From: Candidatus Alistipes faecavium
GTDB taxonomy: Bacteria > Bacteroidota > Bacteroidia > Bacteroidales > Rikenellaceae
Reading direction: 5' to 3'
Assembly (NCBI GenBank): GCA_019118605.1
Contig: DWYP01000010.1
Location: 1 to 64,000 of the forward strand
Length of the DNA stretch: 64,000 bases
Under the pieces are notes generated by a model that saw nothing but the letters and a program-made list of their open reading frames with translations, did no database searches and was not told the origin of the DNA. This document shows, piece by piece, positions 18,252 through 28,260 of this stretch. A program made the translations under genes and the position numbers. How positions within the stretch are numbered: the stretch's first letter is position 1; each line of letters opens with the position of its first letter.

Positions 18252-19994
18252 ATGGCTAATGAATTGGAACAGCAAGTACTGAAAAAAGCACAGACCTGGC
18301 TCGACGGCAACTACGACGAGGCGACGAAAAAGCAGGTCAAGTACCTGATGGAGAATGATATGAAGGAGCTCGTGGAGAGCTTCTACAAGGATCTGGAATT
18401 CGGCACGGGCGGCCTGCGCGGGATCATGGGCGTGGGCTCGAACCGCATGAACGTCTACACGGTGGGCACCGCCACGCAGGGCCTCGCGAACTACCTCAAG
18501 AAGAACTTCGCGGGCGAGCAGGTGCGCGTGGCCGTGGCGCACGACAGCCGCAACAATTCGCGGATGTTCGCCGAGCGCGTGGCCGACATCTTCGCCTCGA
18601 ACGGATTCGCGGTCTACCTGTTCGACGCCCTGCGTCCGACCCCGGAGCTGAGCTTCGCGATCCGCGAGCTGAAATGCCACTCGGGCGTGGTGATCACCGC
18701 ATCGCACAACCCCAAGGAGTACAACGGCTACAAGGCCTACTGGACCGACGGCGCGCAGGTGACCTCTCCGCACGACAAGAACATCATCGCCGAGGTGGAG
18801 AAGATCACCGACGTCGACATGGTGCTCACGGGACTGCACCCCGAAAACATCACCGTGCTGGGCGAGGAGTTCGACGAGATCTACCTCAAACGCATCCATG
18901 AACTCTCGCTTTCGCCCGAGAGCATCGCGAAGTACCACGACATGAAGATCGTCTACTCGCCGATGCACGGCGCGGGCGTGCGTCTGGTTCCGGCGTCGCT
19001 CCGCAAGTTCGGCTTCACGAACGTCATCATGGTCAAGGAGCAGGCGGTCATCGACGGGAACTTCCCGACGGTGGAGTCCCCGAACCCCGAGGAGCGCAAG
19101 ACGATGGCGATGGCCATCGACCTCGCGGCGAAGGAGGGCGCCGACCTGGTGCTTGCCACCGACCCCGACTCGGATCGCATCGGCGTGGCGCTTCGCAACA
19201 AGAAGGGCGAATACGTGCTGCTGAACGGCAACCAGACGCTGGTGCTGCTGATGAGCTACCAGCTCACGCGCTGGGCCGAGCGCGGCGGTCTGGACGGCAA
19301 CCAGTATGTCGTGAAGACGATCGTGACCTCTCAGATGGCCAATGCCGTGGCCGAGCACTTCGGGGTGAAGTGCTACGACTGCCTTACGGGCTTCAAGTAC
19401 ATCGCGAAGATCATCCGCGAGAACGAGGGCAAGGCGAAGTACATCGGCGGCGGCGAGGAGTCGTTCGGCTACCTGGCCGGGGACTACGTGCGCGACAAGG
19501 ACGCCGTATCGGCGTGCTCGATGGCCGCCGAGGCGGCCGCCTGGGCGCGCGACACGATGGGTCTGACGCTCTACGAGTGGCTGCAGGAGCTCTACGTGAA
19601 GTACGGCTTCTACCGCGAGGGCCTCGTTTCGGTAGTCCGCAAGGGCAAGGAGGGCGCCGAGCAGATCCAGCAGATGATGGTCGACTTCCGGACGAATCCC
19701 CCGAAGTCGATCCTCGGGTCGCCGGTGGTGCGGATCAACGATTTCCAGTCGCTGGAGTCCATCGACACGAAAACGGGCGTGAAGACGCCGATCGAGCAGG
19801 ACAGCAGCAACGTGCTGCAGTGGTTCACCGAGGACGGCACGAAGGTTTCGGTGCGTCCTTCGGGCACGGAGCCGAAGATCAAGTTCTACTTCGGGGTGAA
19901 GGAGCCGCTGGCCTCTGTCGAAGAGTTCGACGCGACGCTGGCCGCGCTGGACGCCAAGATCGAGGCGATCAAGCGCGAGCTGAAGCTCGTGTAG
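18252..19994 (+). CDS. Phospho-sugar mutase (phosphoglucomutase/phosphomannomutase)
   Basis: TASHNPKEYNGYKAYWTDGAQ active site; ATDPDSDRIGVA; RPSGTEPKIKFYF. Confidence 0.97.
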   Translation: MANELEQQVLKKAQTWLDGNYDEATKKQVKYLMENDMKELVESFYKDLEFGTGGLRGIMGVGSNRMNVYTVGTATQGLANYLKKNFAGEQVRVAVAHDSRNNSRMFAERVADIFASNGFAVYLFDALRPTPELSFAIRELKCHSGVVITASHNPKEYNGYKAYWTDGAQVTSPHDKNIIAEVEKITDVDMVLTGLHPENITVLGEEFDEIYLKRIHELSLSPESIAKYHDMKIVYSPMHGAGVRLVPASLRKFGFTNVIMVKEQAVIDGNFPTVESPNPEERKTMAMAIDLAAKEGADLVLATDPDSDRIGVALRNKKGEYVLLNGNQTLVLLMSYQLTRWAERGGLDGNQYVVKTIVTSQMANAVAEHFGVKCYDCLTGFKYIAKIIRENEGKAKYIGGGEESFGYLAGDYVRDKDAVSACSMAAEAAAWARDTMGLTLYEWLQELYVKYGFYREGLVSVVRKGKEGAEQIQQMMVDFRTNPPKSILGSPVVRINDFQSLESIDTKTGVKTPIEQDSSNVLQWFTEDGTKVSVRPSGTEPKIKFYFGVKEPLASVEEFDATLAALDAKIEAIKRELKLV

Positions 19995-20018
19995 TGTCTT
20001 TCCTGCCGACGAGAGTAA

Positions 20019-20054
20019 GCCGGAATCCGATGTGTCGGATTCCGGCTTTTTTTT
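20019..20054 (+). terminator. Rho-independent terminator
   Basis: GCCGGAATCCGA-TGTG-TCGGATTCCGGC-T8. Confidence 0.95.
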
Positions 20055-20293
20055 GAGGCCGGACCGCGCGGTATCTCCTGCTGTGTCTCTCCTGCTGCGT
20101 TGCGCCTCTGTTGCGCTCCGTTCTGCCCTGTTGCGTCCGCTCCTGCCCATACCGCGCATCTGTGCCCTGCCCCGATCGTCCCTTTCCTCTCTTTCCTCTC
20201 TTTCCTCTCTTCATCTCTTTGTCTCTCCTTGCCTTGTTTCTCCCCCCCCCTCCTCCGCGATCTTTTCGTACTGCCGATAATAAAATTAAGCTT

Positions 20294-20328
20294 TTAGTTG
20301 TATAACTAAAATATTAGTTATATATTTG
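20294..20328 (+). promoter_or_regulatory. BlaI-type operator overlapping the blaI promoter
   Basis: TTAGTT-GTAT-AACTAA perfect dyad (20294-20309), TTAGTTATATA half site, TATATTTG -7 (20321-20328). Confidence 0.7.
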
Positions 20329-20353
20329 TGACATATCAACCAAGTTTTTCGTT

Positions 20354-20737
20354 ATGGTAGAAATCGTAAAAAAACGCCCTCAGGAGCTGACCCGCGCCGA
20401 GTTGGAGATCATGCAGGTGCTGTGGGCCAAAGGCGCGACGGTGGTTCATGGGATTCTCGACGAGATGCCCGAACCCCGCCCTGCCTACAACACCGTCTCC
20501 ACGATCGTCCGCATCCTCGAGAAGAAGGGCTTTGTGGGCCACAAGGCATACGGCAAGACCTACGAGTATTATCCACTCGTTTCAAAGGAGGCCTATGCGC
20601 GCCGCTATATGGATACGGTGCTCGAAAACTTCTTCGACGGCTCGGTGAGCCGCCTGGTGTCGTTCTTCTCCGAAAACCGGACGCTCTCGGCCGAGGAAAC
20701 CGACGAAATCCTCACCATGCTGCGAGGCCGCCGCTGA
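20354..20737 (+). CDS. BlaI/MecI/CopY family transcriptional repressor
   Basis: LTRAELEIMQVLWAKGATVVHGILDEMPEPRPAYNTVSTIVRILEKKGFVGHKAYGKTYEYYPLV. Confidence 0.97.
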   Translation: MVEIVKKRPQELTRAELEIMQVLWAKGATVVHGILDEMPEPRPAYNTVSTIVRILEKKGFVGHKAYGKTYEYYPLVSKEAYARRYMDTVLENFFDGSVSRLVSFFSENRTLSAEETDEILTMLRGRR

Positions 20738-20770
20738 AACACACCTTTGTCTCCGAAAAACGCAGAAGCC

Positions 20771-22534
20771 ATGAAATCACCCTTGCTATACCTCATCGAA
20801 GCGCTCTTTTGCAGTGGCGTCCTGCTGGCATTTTACCGTCTGCTGCTGGTACGCAGGGTCTCGTTCCGCGCCTGCCGCCGCTATCTGGTGGCATCCTTGC
20901 TTCTCTCCGTTGTCATTCCGGCCCTCGACATTCCGCTCTATCCCGCTCCGGAACCGATTCCGGGGTCCGTCGCGGAGCCCGTCTTTCCCGTGTCGGCCGC
21001 CGCGCACACCGAGGAACGGGATTTCGCGGCCGTTGCCGCACGTGAGCCGCTTCAGCCCGAGCCTGTCGACCGGCGCAGGTTGCTCCGCGGAGGTCTCGCC
21101 GCCGTCTATGGTGCCGTGGTCGCTGTGTCGCTGGGGTTTCTGGTCGTGCGCCTTGCCCGCCTGCGGCGCCTGCGCCGCGGGGCGCGCCTGACGCCCTGCA
21201 AGGGCTACACGCTGGCCGAGAGCCCGCAGGTGCCGACCCCCTTCTCGTTCCTGTGCACGGTCTATATGGGCCCGGGCTACGCGGGTGAACGGCGCGAGAT
21301 GGTGCTCTGCCACGAGGCGAGCCATGTCCGCCACCGCCATTCGGTCGAGAACCTCTTTGCCGAGACGGTGCGGTGCCTGCTGTGGATCAATCCCTTCGTG
21401 TGGATCGCCCAGCGGTGGCTGCGCGAGGTGCACGAGTGGGAGGCTGACCGTGATGTCCTTGATGCGGGCTACGACCTTACGCGGTATCGAATCGTCCTGT
21501 TCCATCAACTCTTCGGTTATAATCCGGATATAGCCTGCGGGCTGAACCATTCACTCACCAAAACCCGATTTGCCATGATGACACGATTCAGAAAACAGCG
21601 CCACGCCGCCCTGCGGTTCGGTGCAGCCATCCCCGTGGTGGCCGGTATGATGATGCTTTGCAGCTTTACCACGCGCGATCCCGAGCCGCCCGCCGCCACA
21701 CCCCGCCCCGCGGCCGACGATGCCCCCAGGCTCGAGGTCTGCTTGAGCCGCGACTCGATGTGGATCGACGGCACACCCGGTACGGGCGACGACCTCCTGC
21801 GGCGCATTGTGGAGAAGCGGGACAGCCTTTCCGAGGAGGAGCGTTCACGCATGACCGTGACGATCCGTGCTGCCCGTCAGGTACAGATGGGCGCCGTGGC
21901 TGACGTCAAGGAGTTGCTGCGCAGGTCCGGTACGCTGCGCGTGTGCTACGAGACGGTCGACGGCCGGGCCGGGATCGCCCGGCTCCTTCCGCCCCGGATC
22001 GAGACGCTGCCCGACACCTCGAACGCCAAGGTCGAGGTCTGGGAACTTTCGGAGACCGTCCCGGGTGATTCGAAATACCCCGACTCGTATCATTTGAAGA
22101 TAGCGGAGCGCAATTATTTTATGGTGCTGATCAATGCCCGGGGAGAGATCCTTGCGGGAACCTGGGGCCATTTGGAGTTGTGCGATGTGGAGGCGTTGAA
22201 AGTCCGGGCCCGGGAGTTCATGCTCAACCCTTCGGACGACCGGACGCTCTCCGAGAGCCGTCCGCAGGAGATCCTCCTTCCCGACGGCCGCACGGAGCAG
22301 TATGGGGTCAGCCGGGGTGTTTTCGGCATTCAGACGACCCGCAAGACCCCCTATGCCGTCTATACCGATGTGCAGCAGGCGTTGTCGGAAGTCTATGCCG
22401 GACTCCGCACCGACCTCTCCCGCCAATGGTTCGGCCAACCGTTCGATGCGCTGGATGAGGCGCAGCGCAAGTCGGTGCAGCAGGCCGTGCCAGTCCGGAT
22501 CTCGGAGGTCAGCAGGAACTTCGCGACCAAATGA
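20771..22534 (+). CDS. M56 family (BlaR1-like) membrane metallopeptidase with C-terminal extension
   Basis: CHEASHVRHRHSVENLFAE (HExxH), N-terminal TM segments, adjacent to BlaI. Confidence 0.93.
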   Translation: MKSPLLYLIEALFCSGVLLAFYRLLLVRRVSFRACRRYLVASLLLSVVIPALDIPLYPAPEPIPGSVAEPVFPVSAAAHTEERDFAAVAAREPLQPEPVDRRRLLRGGLAAVYGAVVAVSLGFLVVRLARLRRLRRGARLTPCKGYTLAESPQVPTPFSFLCTVYMGPGYAGERREMVLCHEASHVRHRHSVENLFAETVRCLLWINPFVWIAQRWLREVHEWEADRDVLDAGYDLTRYRIVLFHQLFGYNPDIACGLNHSLTKTRFAMMTRFRKQRHAALRFGAAIPVVAGMMMLCSFTTRDPEPPAATPRPAADDAPRLEVCLSRDSMWIDGTPGTGDDLLRRIVEKRDSLSEEERSRMTVTIRAARQVQMGAVADVKELLRRSGTLRVCYETVDGRAGIARLLPPRIETLPDTSNAKVEVWELSETVPGDSKYPDSYHLKIAERNYFMVLINARGEILAGTWGHLELCDVEALKVRAREFMLNPSDDRTLSESRPQEILLPDGRTEQYGVSRGVFGIQTTRKTPYAVYTDVQQALSEVYAGLRTDLSRQWFGQPFDALDEAQRKSVQQAVPVRISEVSRNFATK

Positions 22535-22596
22535 TGATATTTCCATGTGCGATCCGCCGTGTTCCGAAGTGCCAGGAAGCGGCCGCGTGATCCGTC

Positions 22597-22923
22597 TTAT
22601 CCCTTCAGTTTTTCGTTGTGGAGGTGGCGCTCCCTGTCGCGGGAGGTTTTCTTGGCGAAGTTCGCCTCCACGGCCTCGGTGAGATCCACGCCCGTCTGGT
22701 TGGCCAGACAGACCAGCACCCACAATACATCGGCCATCTCGTCGGCGAGGTTGGCCTTCTCGCCCTCCTTGAACGACTGGTCGCCGTACGTGCGGGCCAT
22801 TACGCGGGCCAACTCCCCCACCTCTTCCGTCAGACAGGCCATGTTCGTCAGCTCCGAGAAGTAGCGTACGCCGTACTGCTTGATCCAGGTGTCTACCCTC
22901 TCCTGCAACTCCTTGATTTCCAT
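22597..22923 (-). CDS. MazG-like nucleotide pyrophosphohydrolase
   Basis: LTEEVGELARVMARTYGDQSFKEGEKANLADEMADVLWVLVCLAN. Confidence 0.93.
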   Translation of the reverse strand: MEIKELQERVDTWIKQYGVRYFSELTNMACLTEEVGELARVMARTYGDQSFKEGEKANLADEMADVLWVLVCLANQTGVDLTEAVEANFAKKTSRDRERHLHNEKLKG

Positions 22924-22937
22924 ATTTCGAGACTGTT

Positions 22938-23585
22938 TTATTTTACGCGGATCAGATTCAGCCCGTCGCGCAGCGGGACGATGACGTTCTCCACGCGCGG
23001 ATCCTCGACGACCATGCGGTTGAACTCCACGAGGGCCTGCGTGTGTCGGTCTCCGTGCGTGATGGGCTGCACGACCTTCCCCGACCAGAGGATGTTGTCG
23101 GCGATCATCACCGAGCCGCTGCGAACCAGCGCCTCCGCGCCGCTGTCGCCCATCAGCATGCGGTAGTAGTCGGGGTATTCGCGCTTGTCGCCGTCGATGA
23201 ACACGAGGTCGTAGACCTCGCCGAGCCGGGGGGCGATGTCGAGGGCCGAACCGATGTGCAGGCGGATCTTCGCGCCGTGCTCCGAGCGGTCGAACCACGA
23301 CTGCGTGAACTCCTCCAGCTCGTCGTCGACCTCGATGGTGTCGAGCCGGGCTTCACCGTCGAGCCCCGCGGCCATCGAGAGGGCCGAGTATCCCGTGAAA
23401 GTTCCGATTTCGAGCACCCTCCGGGGCCGGAGCATCCGCACGAGCATCTCGAGCAGCCGCCCCTGAATATGCCCCGACAGCATGCGCGGGGCCACGGCCC
23501 GAAGGTTCGTCTCGCGGTCCAGTTCGTGGAGCAGCTCCTCCTCGGGAGCCGAATGCGCGTGTACGTATTGTTCGAGGGCGTCCAT
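22938..23585 (-). CDS. O-methyltransferase (class I SAM-dependent)
   Basis: RVLEIGTFTGYSALSMAAGLD; DLVFIDGDKREYPDYY. Confidence 0.95.
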   Translation of the reverse strand: MDALEQYVHAHSAPEEELLHELDRETNLRAVAPRMLSGHIQGRLLEMLVRMLRPRRVLEIGTFTGYSALSMAAGLDGEARLDTIEVDDELEEFTQSWFDRSEHGAKIRLHIGSALDIAPRLGEVYDLVFIDGDKREYPDYYRMLMGDSGAEALVRSGSVMIADNILWSGKVVQPITHGDRHTQALVEFNRMVVEDPRVENVIVPLRDGLNLIRVK

Positions 23586-23589
23586 GTAT

Positions 23590-24804
23590 CTATTTGTATA
23601 TCAGTCGTGACATATCGGAAAAGACCTCCTCGGCGACTTCTGTCAGCTGCCGGGCGGTCAGCGCCTGGATCTTGGCGTAAACCTGCTCCATGGTGTCGAC
23701 CTCGTCGTGGGTCAACAGGCTTTTTCCGGCTCCCAGCATGTAGCTCTCGTTGCTCTCGCTCGAGATGGCCAGCTGGGCGATGAACTGCTTCTTGGCCATC
23801 GAAAGGCGGCGTGCCGTGAGCGGCGCGGTGCGGAGCTTGCGCAACTCCCCTTCGATGAGCTCGATGCACTGCTCGGCGTTCCCGTGGTCGGAGCTGAAGT
23901 AGATGGCCACGATCCCCGTGTCGCCGTAGGGGGTGTAGGAGGCCTCGATGTTGTACGAGAGTCCGTGTCGTTCGCGCACGACGACGTTGAGCAGCGAGTT
24001 GGCGCAGGGTCCCCCGAGGATGTTGCACAGCAGGGCCAGGGGCAGCCGGCGCTCCTCGGCGATTCCGTACGCGCGGCTGCCGATGATGCAGTGCACCTGA
24101 TGGGTGTGCTTCGTCACGCTGCGGTCGAAGGGGCTGCAGGGCGCGGGCGCCACCCTCTCGAACCGGTGCACGGAGGCCTCCTGCGCGCCGAAAAAGCGCG
24201 CGGCGACGGCTTCGGCGGCCCGGGGCGAGAAGTTGCCGATCGACGAGAAGACCATGCGGTCGGTAGTGTGCGTGCGTGCGAGGAACGTGCGGATCGAGTC
24301 GCCGTTGTAGCGTGCCAGCGCGGCCTTGCGCCCGAGGATGTTGTGCCCGAGCTCCGAGCCTTCGAACAGCAGGTCTTCGAAGGTGTCGTAGATCAGGTCG
24401 GCCGGAGAGTCCTTGTAGGTGTTGATCTCGTCGACGATCACCTCCTTCTCGCGTTCGAGCTCCCGCTCGGGGAATGTCGAGCGGAAGGCGATGTCGGCGA
24501 TCAGCTCCGCGGCCTTCGCAAAGTCGCCGCGCAGCGTCGTGGCGTGTATCGTCGTGTCCTCCTTGGTGGTGAAGGCGTTCAGCTCGCCTCCGAGGTTTTC
24601 GAGGCGGCAGTTCACCTGCCAGGCCTTGCGGCGCGCGGTGCCCTTGAAGAAGGCGTGCTCGGCGAAGTGCGCGAGCCCGAATTCTCCGGGGTGTTCGTCG
24701 CGGCTTCCGGCGCCGATGACCAGCGCGCAGTGGGCCACCGAGCCCTTCACCTGGCGGTGGATGCCGCGGATGCCGTTGGGTAAGGTGTAGGTATGGAATT
24801 CCAT
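23590..24804 (-). CDS. M16 family zinc peptidase (insulinase-like)
   Basis: GLAHFAEHAFFKGT (HxxEH) and N-terminal MEFHTYTLPNGIRGIHRQVKGSVAHCALVI. The 950-aa ORF start is spurious read-through. Confidence 0.95.
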   Translation of the reverse strand: MEFHTYTLPNGIRGIHRQVKGSVAHCALVIGAGSRDEHPGEFGLAHFAEHAFFKGTARRKAWQVNCRLENLGGELNAFTTKEDTTIHATTLRGDFAKAAELIADIAFRSTFPERELEREKEVIVDEINTYKDSPADLIYDTFEDLLFEGSELGHNILGRKAALARYNGDSIRTFLARTHTTDRMVFSSIGNFSPRAAEAVAARFFGAQEASVHRFERVAPAPCSPFDRSVTKHTHQVHCIIGSRAYGIAEERRLPLALLCNILGGPCANSLLNVVVRERHGLSYNIEASYTPYGDTGIVAIYFSSDHGNAEQCIELIEGELRKLRTAPLTARRLSMAKKQFIAQLAISSESNESYMLGAGKSLLTHDEVDTMEQVYAKIQALTARQLTEVAEEVFSDMSRLIYK

Positions 24805-24812
24805 GATGCGGT

Positions 24813-27599
24813 TCAGTGTTTGGTGCGCAGGCGCAGGAACGCCCCCGTGTGGCTTGCGGGGCACTGCTCCAGCTCGCGGGGCGTGCCTTCGAAGACGATG
24901 CGCCCGCCTTCCGACCCGGCTTCGGGCCCGAGGTCGACGACCCAGTCGGCGCATTTGATGATCTCCATGTTGTGCTCCACGACGACGATCGTATGGCCCT
25001 TTTCGATCAGGGCGTTGAATGCCGCGAGGAGCTTCGAGATGTCGTGGAAGTGGAGTCCCGTGGTGGGTTCGTCGAAGATGAACATTACGTTCCCTGCGGT
25101 GCTCTCCTTCGAGAGGAACGACGCGAGCTTGATGCGCTGGCTCTCGCCTCCGGAGAGGGTCGAGGACGACTGCCCGAGCTTGATGTACCCGAGCCCGACG
25201 TCCTGCAGGGGCTGGAGCCGCTCGACGATGCGGCGGCACGTGGCGTTCGAGGCCTCCTCGCCGAAAAAGGCGATGGCGTCGTCGACGGTCATTTCCAGGA
25301 CGTCGTAGATCGAGCGGTCGCGGTACCTGACCTCGAGGACCTCGTCGCGGAAACGCTTTCCTCCGCAGGCCTCGCAGACGAGCTCCACGTCGGCCATGAA
25401 CTGCATCGAGACCTTGATGACGCCCTCGCCCTGACACTCCTCGCAGCGGCCTCCGGCGACGTTGAACGAGAAGGCCGCGGGGCCGAGTCCGTTGTGCTGG
25501 GCGTATGGCTGGTCGGAGAAGAGCTTGCGGATCTCGTCGTAGGCCTTGATGTAGGTCACGGGATTCGACCGCGTGGACTTCCCGATGGGGTTTTGGTCGA
25601 CCATCTCCACGGACTTCAGCAGCTGGACGTCGCCCTCGATGCCGTCGAAGTCGCCGGGCTTGACGCCCGTGTCGTACAACATGCGCCGCAGGGCCGGATA
25701 GAGGATCCCCTTCGCGAGGGAGGATTTTCCCGAGCCGCTGACGCCCGTGATGCAGGTCATCGCTCCGAGGGGTATGCGCACGTCGATGTTGCGCAGGTTG
25801 TTCTCCCGGGCGCCCTTCACGACGATCGAGCGGCTCCAGCCGCGCGGGCTTTCGGGAACGGGAATCCCGCGCCGTCCGGTGAGGTAGTCGGCCGTGAGGC
25901 TCCGCGGCGCGGCGAGCAGCTGCTCCAGGGGGCCGCTGAAGACGACCTCCCCGCCGTTGTATCCGGCCTTGGGGCCGATGTCGACGATCCAGTCGGCGGC
26001 GCGGATCACCTCCTCCTCGTGTTCCACGACGATGACCGTGTTCCCGAGGTCGCGCAGCTGCCTGAGGACCTTGATCAGGCGGTTCGTGTCGCGGGGATGG
26101 AGTCCGATCGAGGGCTCGTCGAGGATGTAGAGCGATCCGGTGAGGTTGCTGCCGAGCGACGTCGAGAGGTTGATGCGCTGGCTCTCGCCGCCCGAGAGGG
26201 TCGACGACAGCCGGTCGAGGGTAAGGTATCCGAGCCCCACGTCCGAGAGGCACTGCAGGCGGTTGCGGATCTCCACGAGGATCCGCGCGGCGGTCTTCGC
26301 GTCGTGGTCGTCGAGCTGCAGCGTGCCGAAGAAGCCGATGAGCCCGTCGACGGGCATGCGCACCAGGTCGGCGATCGTGTACCCCCCGACGCGCACATAG
26401 AGCGCCTCGCGGCGCAGGCGCGAACCGCCGCATTCGGGACATACGGTCTTACCGGTGTAGCGGGCCTTCATCACGCGGAACTGGATCTTCCGCCGCTCGG
26501 AGTCGATGTACTCGAAGAACTCGTCGAGGCCGTGGAAATAGTCGTTTCCGCGCCACAGGAGTCGTTTCTGCTCGGGGGTCAGCTCGTAGAAGGGCGTGTG
26601 TATCGGGAAGTCGAAACGGTAGGCGTTCTCCACGAGGGCGTCCTTCCAGCGGCGCATCGTCTCGCCCCTCCAGCAGGCGATGGCATCCTCGTAGATCGTG
26701 CGGCTCTTGTCGGGGATGACCAGATCCTCGTCGATGCCGATCACCTTTCCGTACCCCTCGCAGCGGGGGCACGCCCCGAGGGGGTTGTTGAAACTGAACA
26801 GGTGCTCGGTCGGGGGTTCGAATTCGATGCCGTCGGCCTCGAAGCGCGAGGAGAAAGCCTGCGTCTCTTCCCCGGCCGTGACCGTGCAGACGCCGTCCCC
26901 GTAGGAGAAGGCCCTCGCCACGGAATCGCGGATGCGGGTCTGGGTGTCGTCGTCGGAGGCCACGCGCAGGCGGTCGATGACCACCTGTATCTCTTCGGCG
27001 CGGGTCGCGGGCCCGATTTCGGGCAGCACCTCCTCGATCAGGCGGGTCTCCCCCGCCTTCTGCACGCGCATCAGGCCGTCGGAGAGCAGCAGCGTGAGCT
27101 TCTCGATGATCCCCTGCCCGGGGGCGAGCACCATCGGCGCGGCGATCACCGCGCGCTGCCCTTCGCGGGCGAGGATCCACGCCGCCACGTCGTCGACGCT
27201 GTAACAGCGCACCTCGCGCCCCGAGACGGGCGAGAAGGTGTGCCCGATGCGCGCGAAGAGCAGCTTGAGGTAGTCGTAGATCTCGGTCGTGGTGCCGACG
27301 GTCGACCGCGGGTTGCGGGTGTTGACCTTCTGCTCGATGGCAATCGCGGGGGCGATTCCCGAGATGATGTCGACGTCGGGCTTGTTGATCTTTCCGAGGA
27401 ACTGCCGGGCATAGGCCGAGAGGCTCTCGACGTAGCGCCGCTGCCCTTCGGCGAAGATCGTGTCGAAAGCGAGGGTCGACTTTCCCGAGCCCGAGAGCCC
27501 GGTGATGACGACCAGTTTCTCGTGCGGGATCTCGACCTCGATGTTGCGCAGGTTGTGGACGCGCGCGCCCTTGATGTATATGCAGTTATCGTGTTTCAT
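24813..27599 (-). CDS. uvrA: Excinuclease ABC subunit UvrA
   Basis: [35 protein letters not shown]; two ABC signatures; CxxC zinc modules. Confidence 0.99.
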   Translation of the reverse strand: MKHDNCIYIKGARVHNLRNIEVEIPHEKLVVITGLSGSGKSTLAFDTIFAEGQRRYVESLSAYARQFLGKINKPDVDIISGIAPAIAIEQKVNTRNPRSTVGTTTEIYDYLKLLFARIGHTFSPVSGREVRCYSVDDVAAWILAREGQRAVIAAPMVLAPGQGIIEKLTLLLSDGLMRVQKAGETRLIEEVLPEIGPATRAEEIQVVIDRLRVASDDDTQTRIRDSVARAFSYGDGVCTVTAGEETQAFSSRFEADGIEFEPPTEHLFSFNNPLGACPRCEGYGKVIGIDEDLVIPDKSRTIYEDAIACWRGETMRRWKDALVENAYRFDFPIHTPFYELTPEQKRLLWRGNDYFHGLDEFFEYIDSERRKIQFRVMKARYTGKTVCPECGGSRLRREALYVRVGGYTIADLVRMPVDGLIGFFGTLQLDDHDAKTAARILVEIRNRLQCLSDVGLGYLTLDRLSSTLSGGESQRINLSTSLGSNLTGSLYILDEPSIGLHPRDTNRLIKVLRQLRDLGNTVIVVEHEEEVIRAADWIVDIGPKAGYNGGEVVFSGPLEQLLAAPRSLTADYLTGRRGIPVPESPRGWSRSIVVKGARENNLRNIDVRIPLGAMTCITGVSGSGKSSLAKGILYPALRRMLYDTGVKPGDFDGIEGDVQLLKSVEMVDQNPIGKSTRSNPVTYIKAYDEIRKLFSDQPYAQHNGLGPAAFSFNVAGGRCEECQGEGVIKVSMQFMADVELVCEACGGKRFRDEVLEVRYRDRSIYDVLEMTVDDAIAFFGEEASNATCRRIVERLQPLQDVGLGYIKLGQSSSTLSGGESQRIKLASFLSKESTAGNVMFIFDEPTTGLHFHDISKLLAAFNALIEKGHTIVVVEHNMEIIKCADWVVDLGPEAGSEGGRIVFEGTPRELEQCPASHTGAFLRLRTKH

Positions 27600-27653
27600 C
27601 GTGATGTCTCGCCGGGGCGCACCCCGGGCATTCGTTGTCGTTCGGCCGGGGGT

Positions 27654-28259
27654 TCAGCTTTCGTCGGCAATCGACCCTCCGGCCTTGCGGAGCTTTTCGG
27701 CGAGGAGCTCCGCCCGGCTCTCGCGGATCACGAGGCGCAGCGTGCAGAGGTTGTCGAACGCCTGTCCGGCGATGCGGGGCTGCTCCTCCTTGACCACGCG
27801 CATGATGTCGTTCATCGCCACATAGGGGAAATCGACCGTCAGCGTGCGGTCTACCGTGCGCTCGACCACGCGGGCCGCGGCAATGGCCTCGGCGGCCGAT
27901 TCGCGGTATGCGGCGATCAGCCCCGGTACCCCGAGCTTCGTGCCTCCGAAGTAGCGCACCACCACCGTCAGACAGTCTGTAATGTCGTTCGAGAGCAACT
28001 GCCCGAGAATCGGCTTCCCGGCCGTTCCCGAAGGTTCGCCGTCGTCGTTTGCGCGGAACCGCTCGCCCCGGGGCCCGAGCCTCCAGGCGTAACAGTGGTG
28101 CGTGGCGTCGAAGTACCGCTTGCGCAGCGAGTCGAGGATCTCGCGGATCTCCTCCTCGGACTGCACCGGATAGATGTACGCGAGGAACTTGCTGCTCCGC
28201 TCGCGGAGGGCCGCCTCGGCCGGGGCCTCGACGGTGCGGTACAGGTCCCCGGGCTCCAT
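27654..28259 (-). CDS. YigZ/IMPACT family protein
   Basis: [15 protein letters not shown]...[18 protein letters not shown]. Confidence 0.95.
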   Translation of the reverse strand: MEPGDLYRTVEAPAEAALRERSSKFLAYIYPVQSEEEIREILDSLRKRYFDATHHCYAWRLGPRGERFRANDDGEPSGTAGKPILGQLLSNDITDCLTVVVRYFGGTKLGVPGLIAAYRESAAEAIAAARVVERTVDRTLTVDFPYVAMNDIMRVVKEEQPRIAGQAFDNLCTLRLVIRESRAELLAEKLRKAGGSIADES

Positions 28260-28260
28260 C

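Noticed and set aside
18171-20159. 662-aa minus-strand ORF
   Set aside because: Antisense shadow of the phospho-sugar mutase.
20155-20260. TTTCCTCTC tandem repeat and C9 tract before the BlaI operon as a phase-variable promoter
   Set aside because: It lies upstream of the predicted -33 region; a simple low-complexity tract with no element spacing affected.
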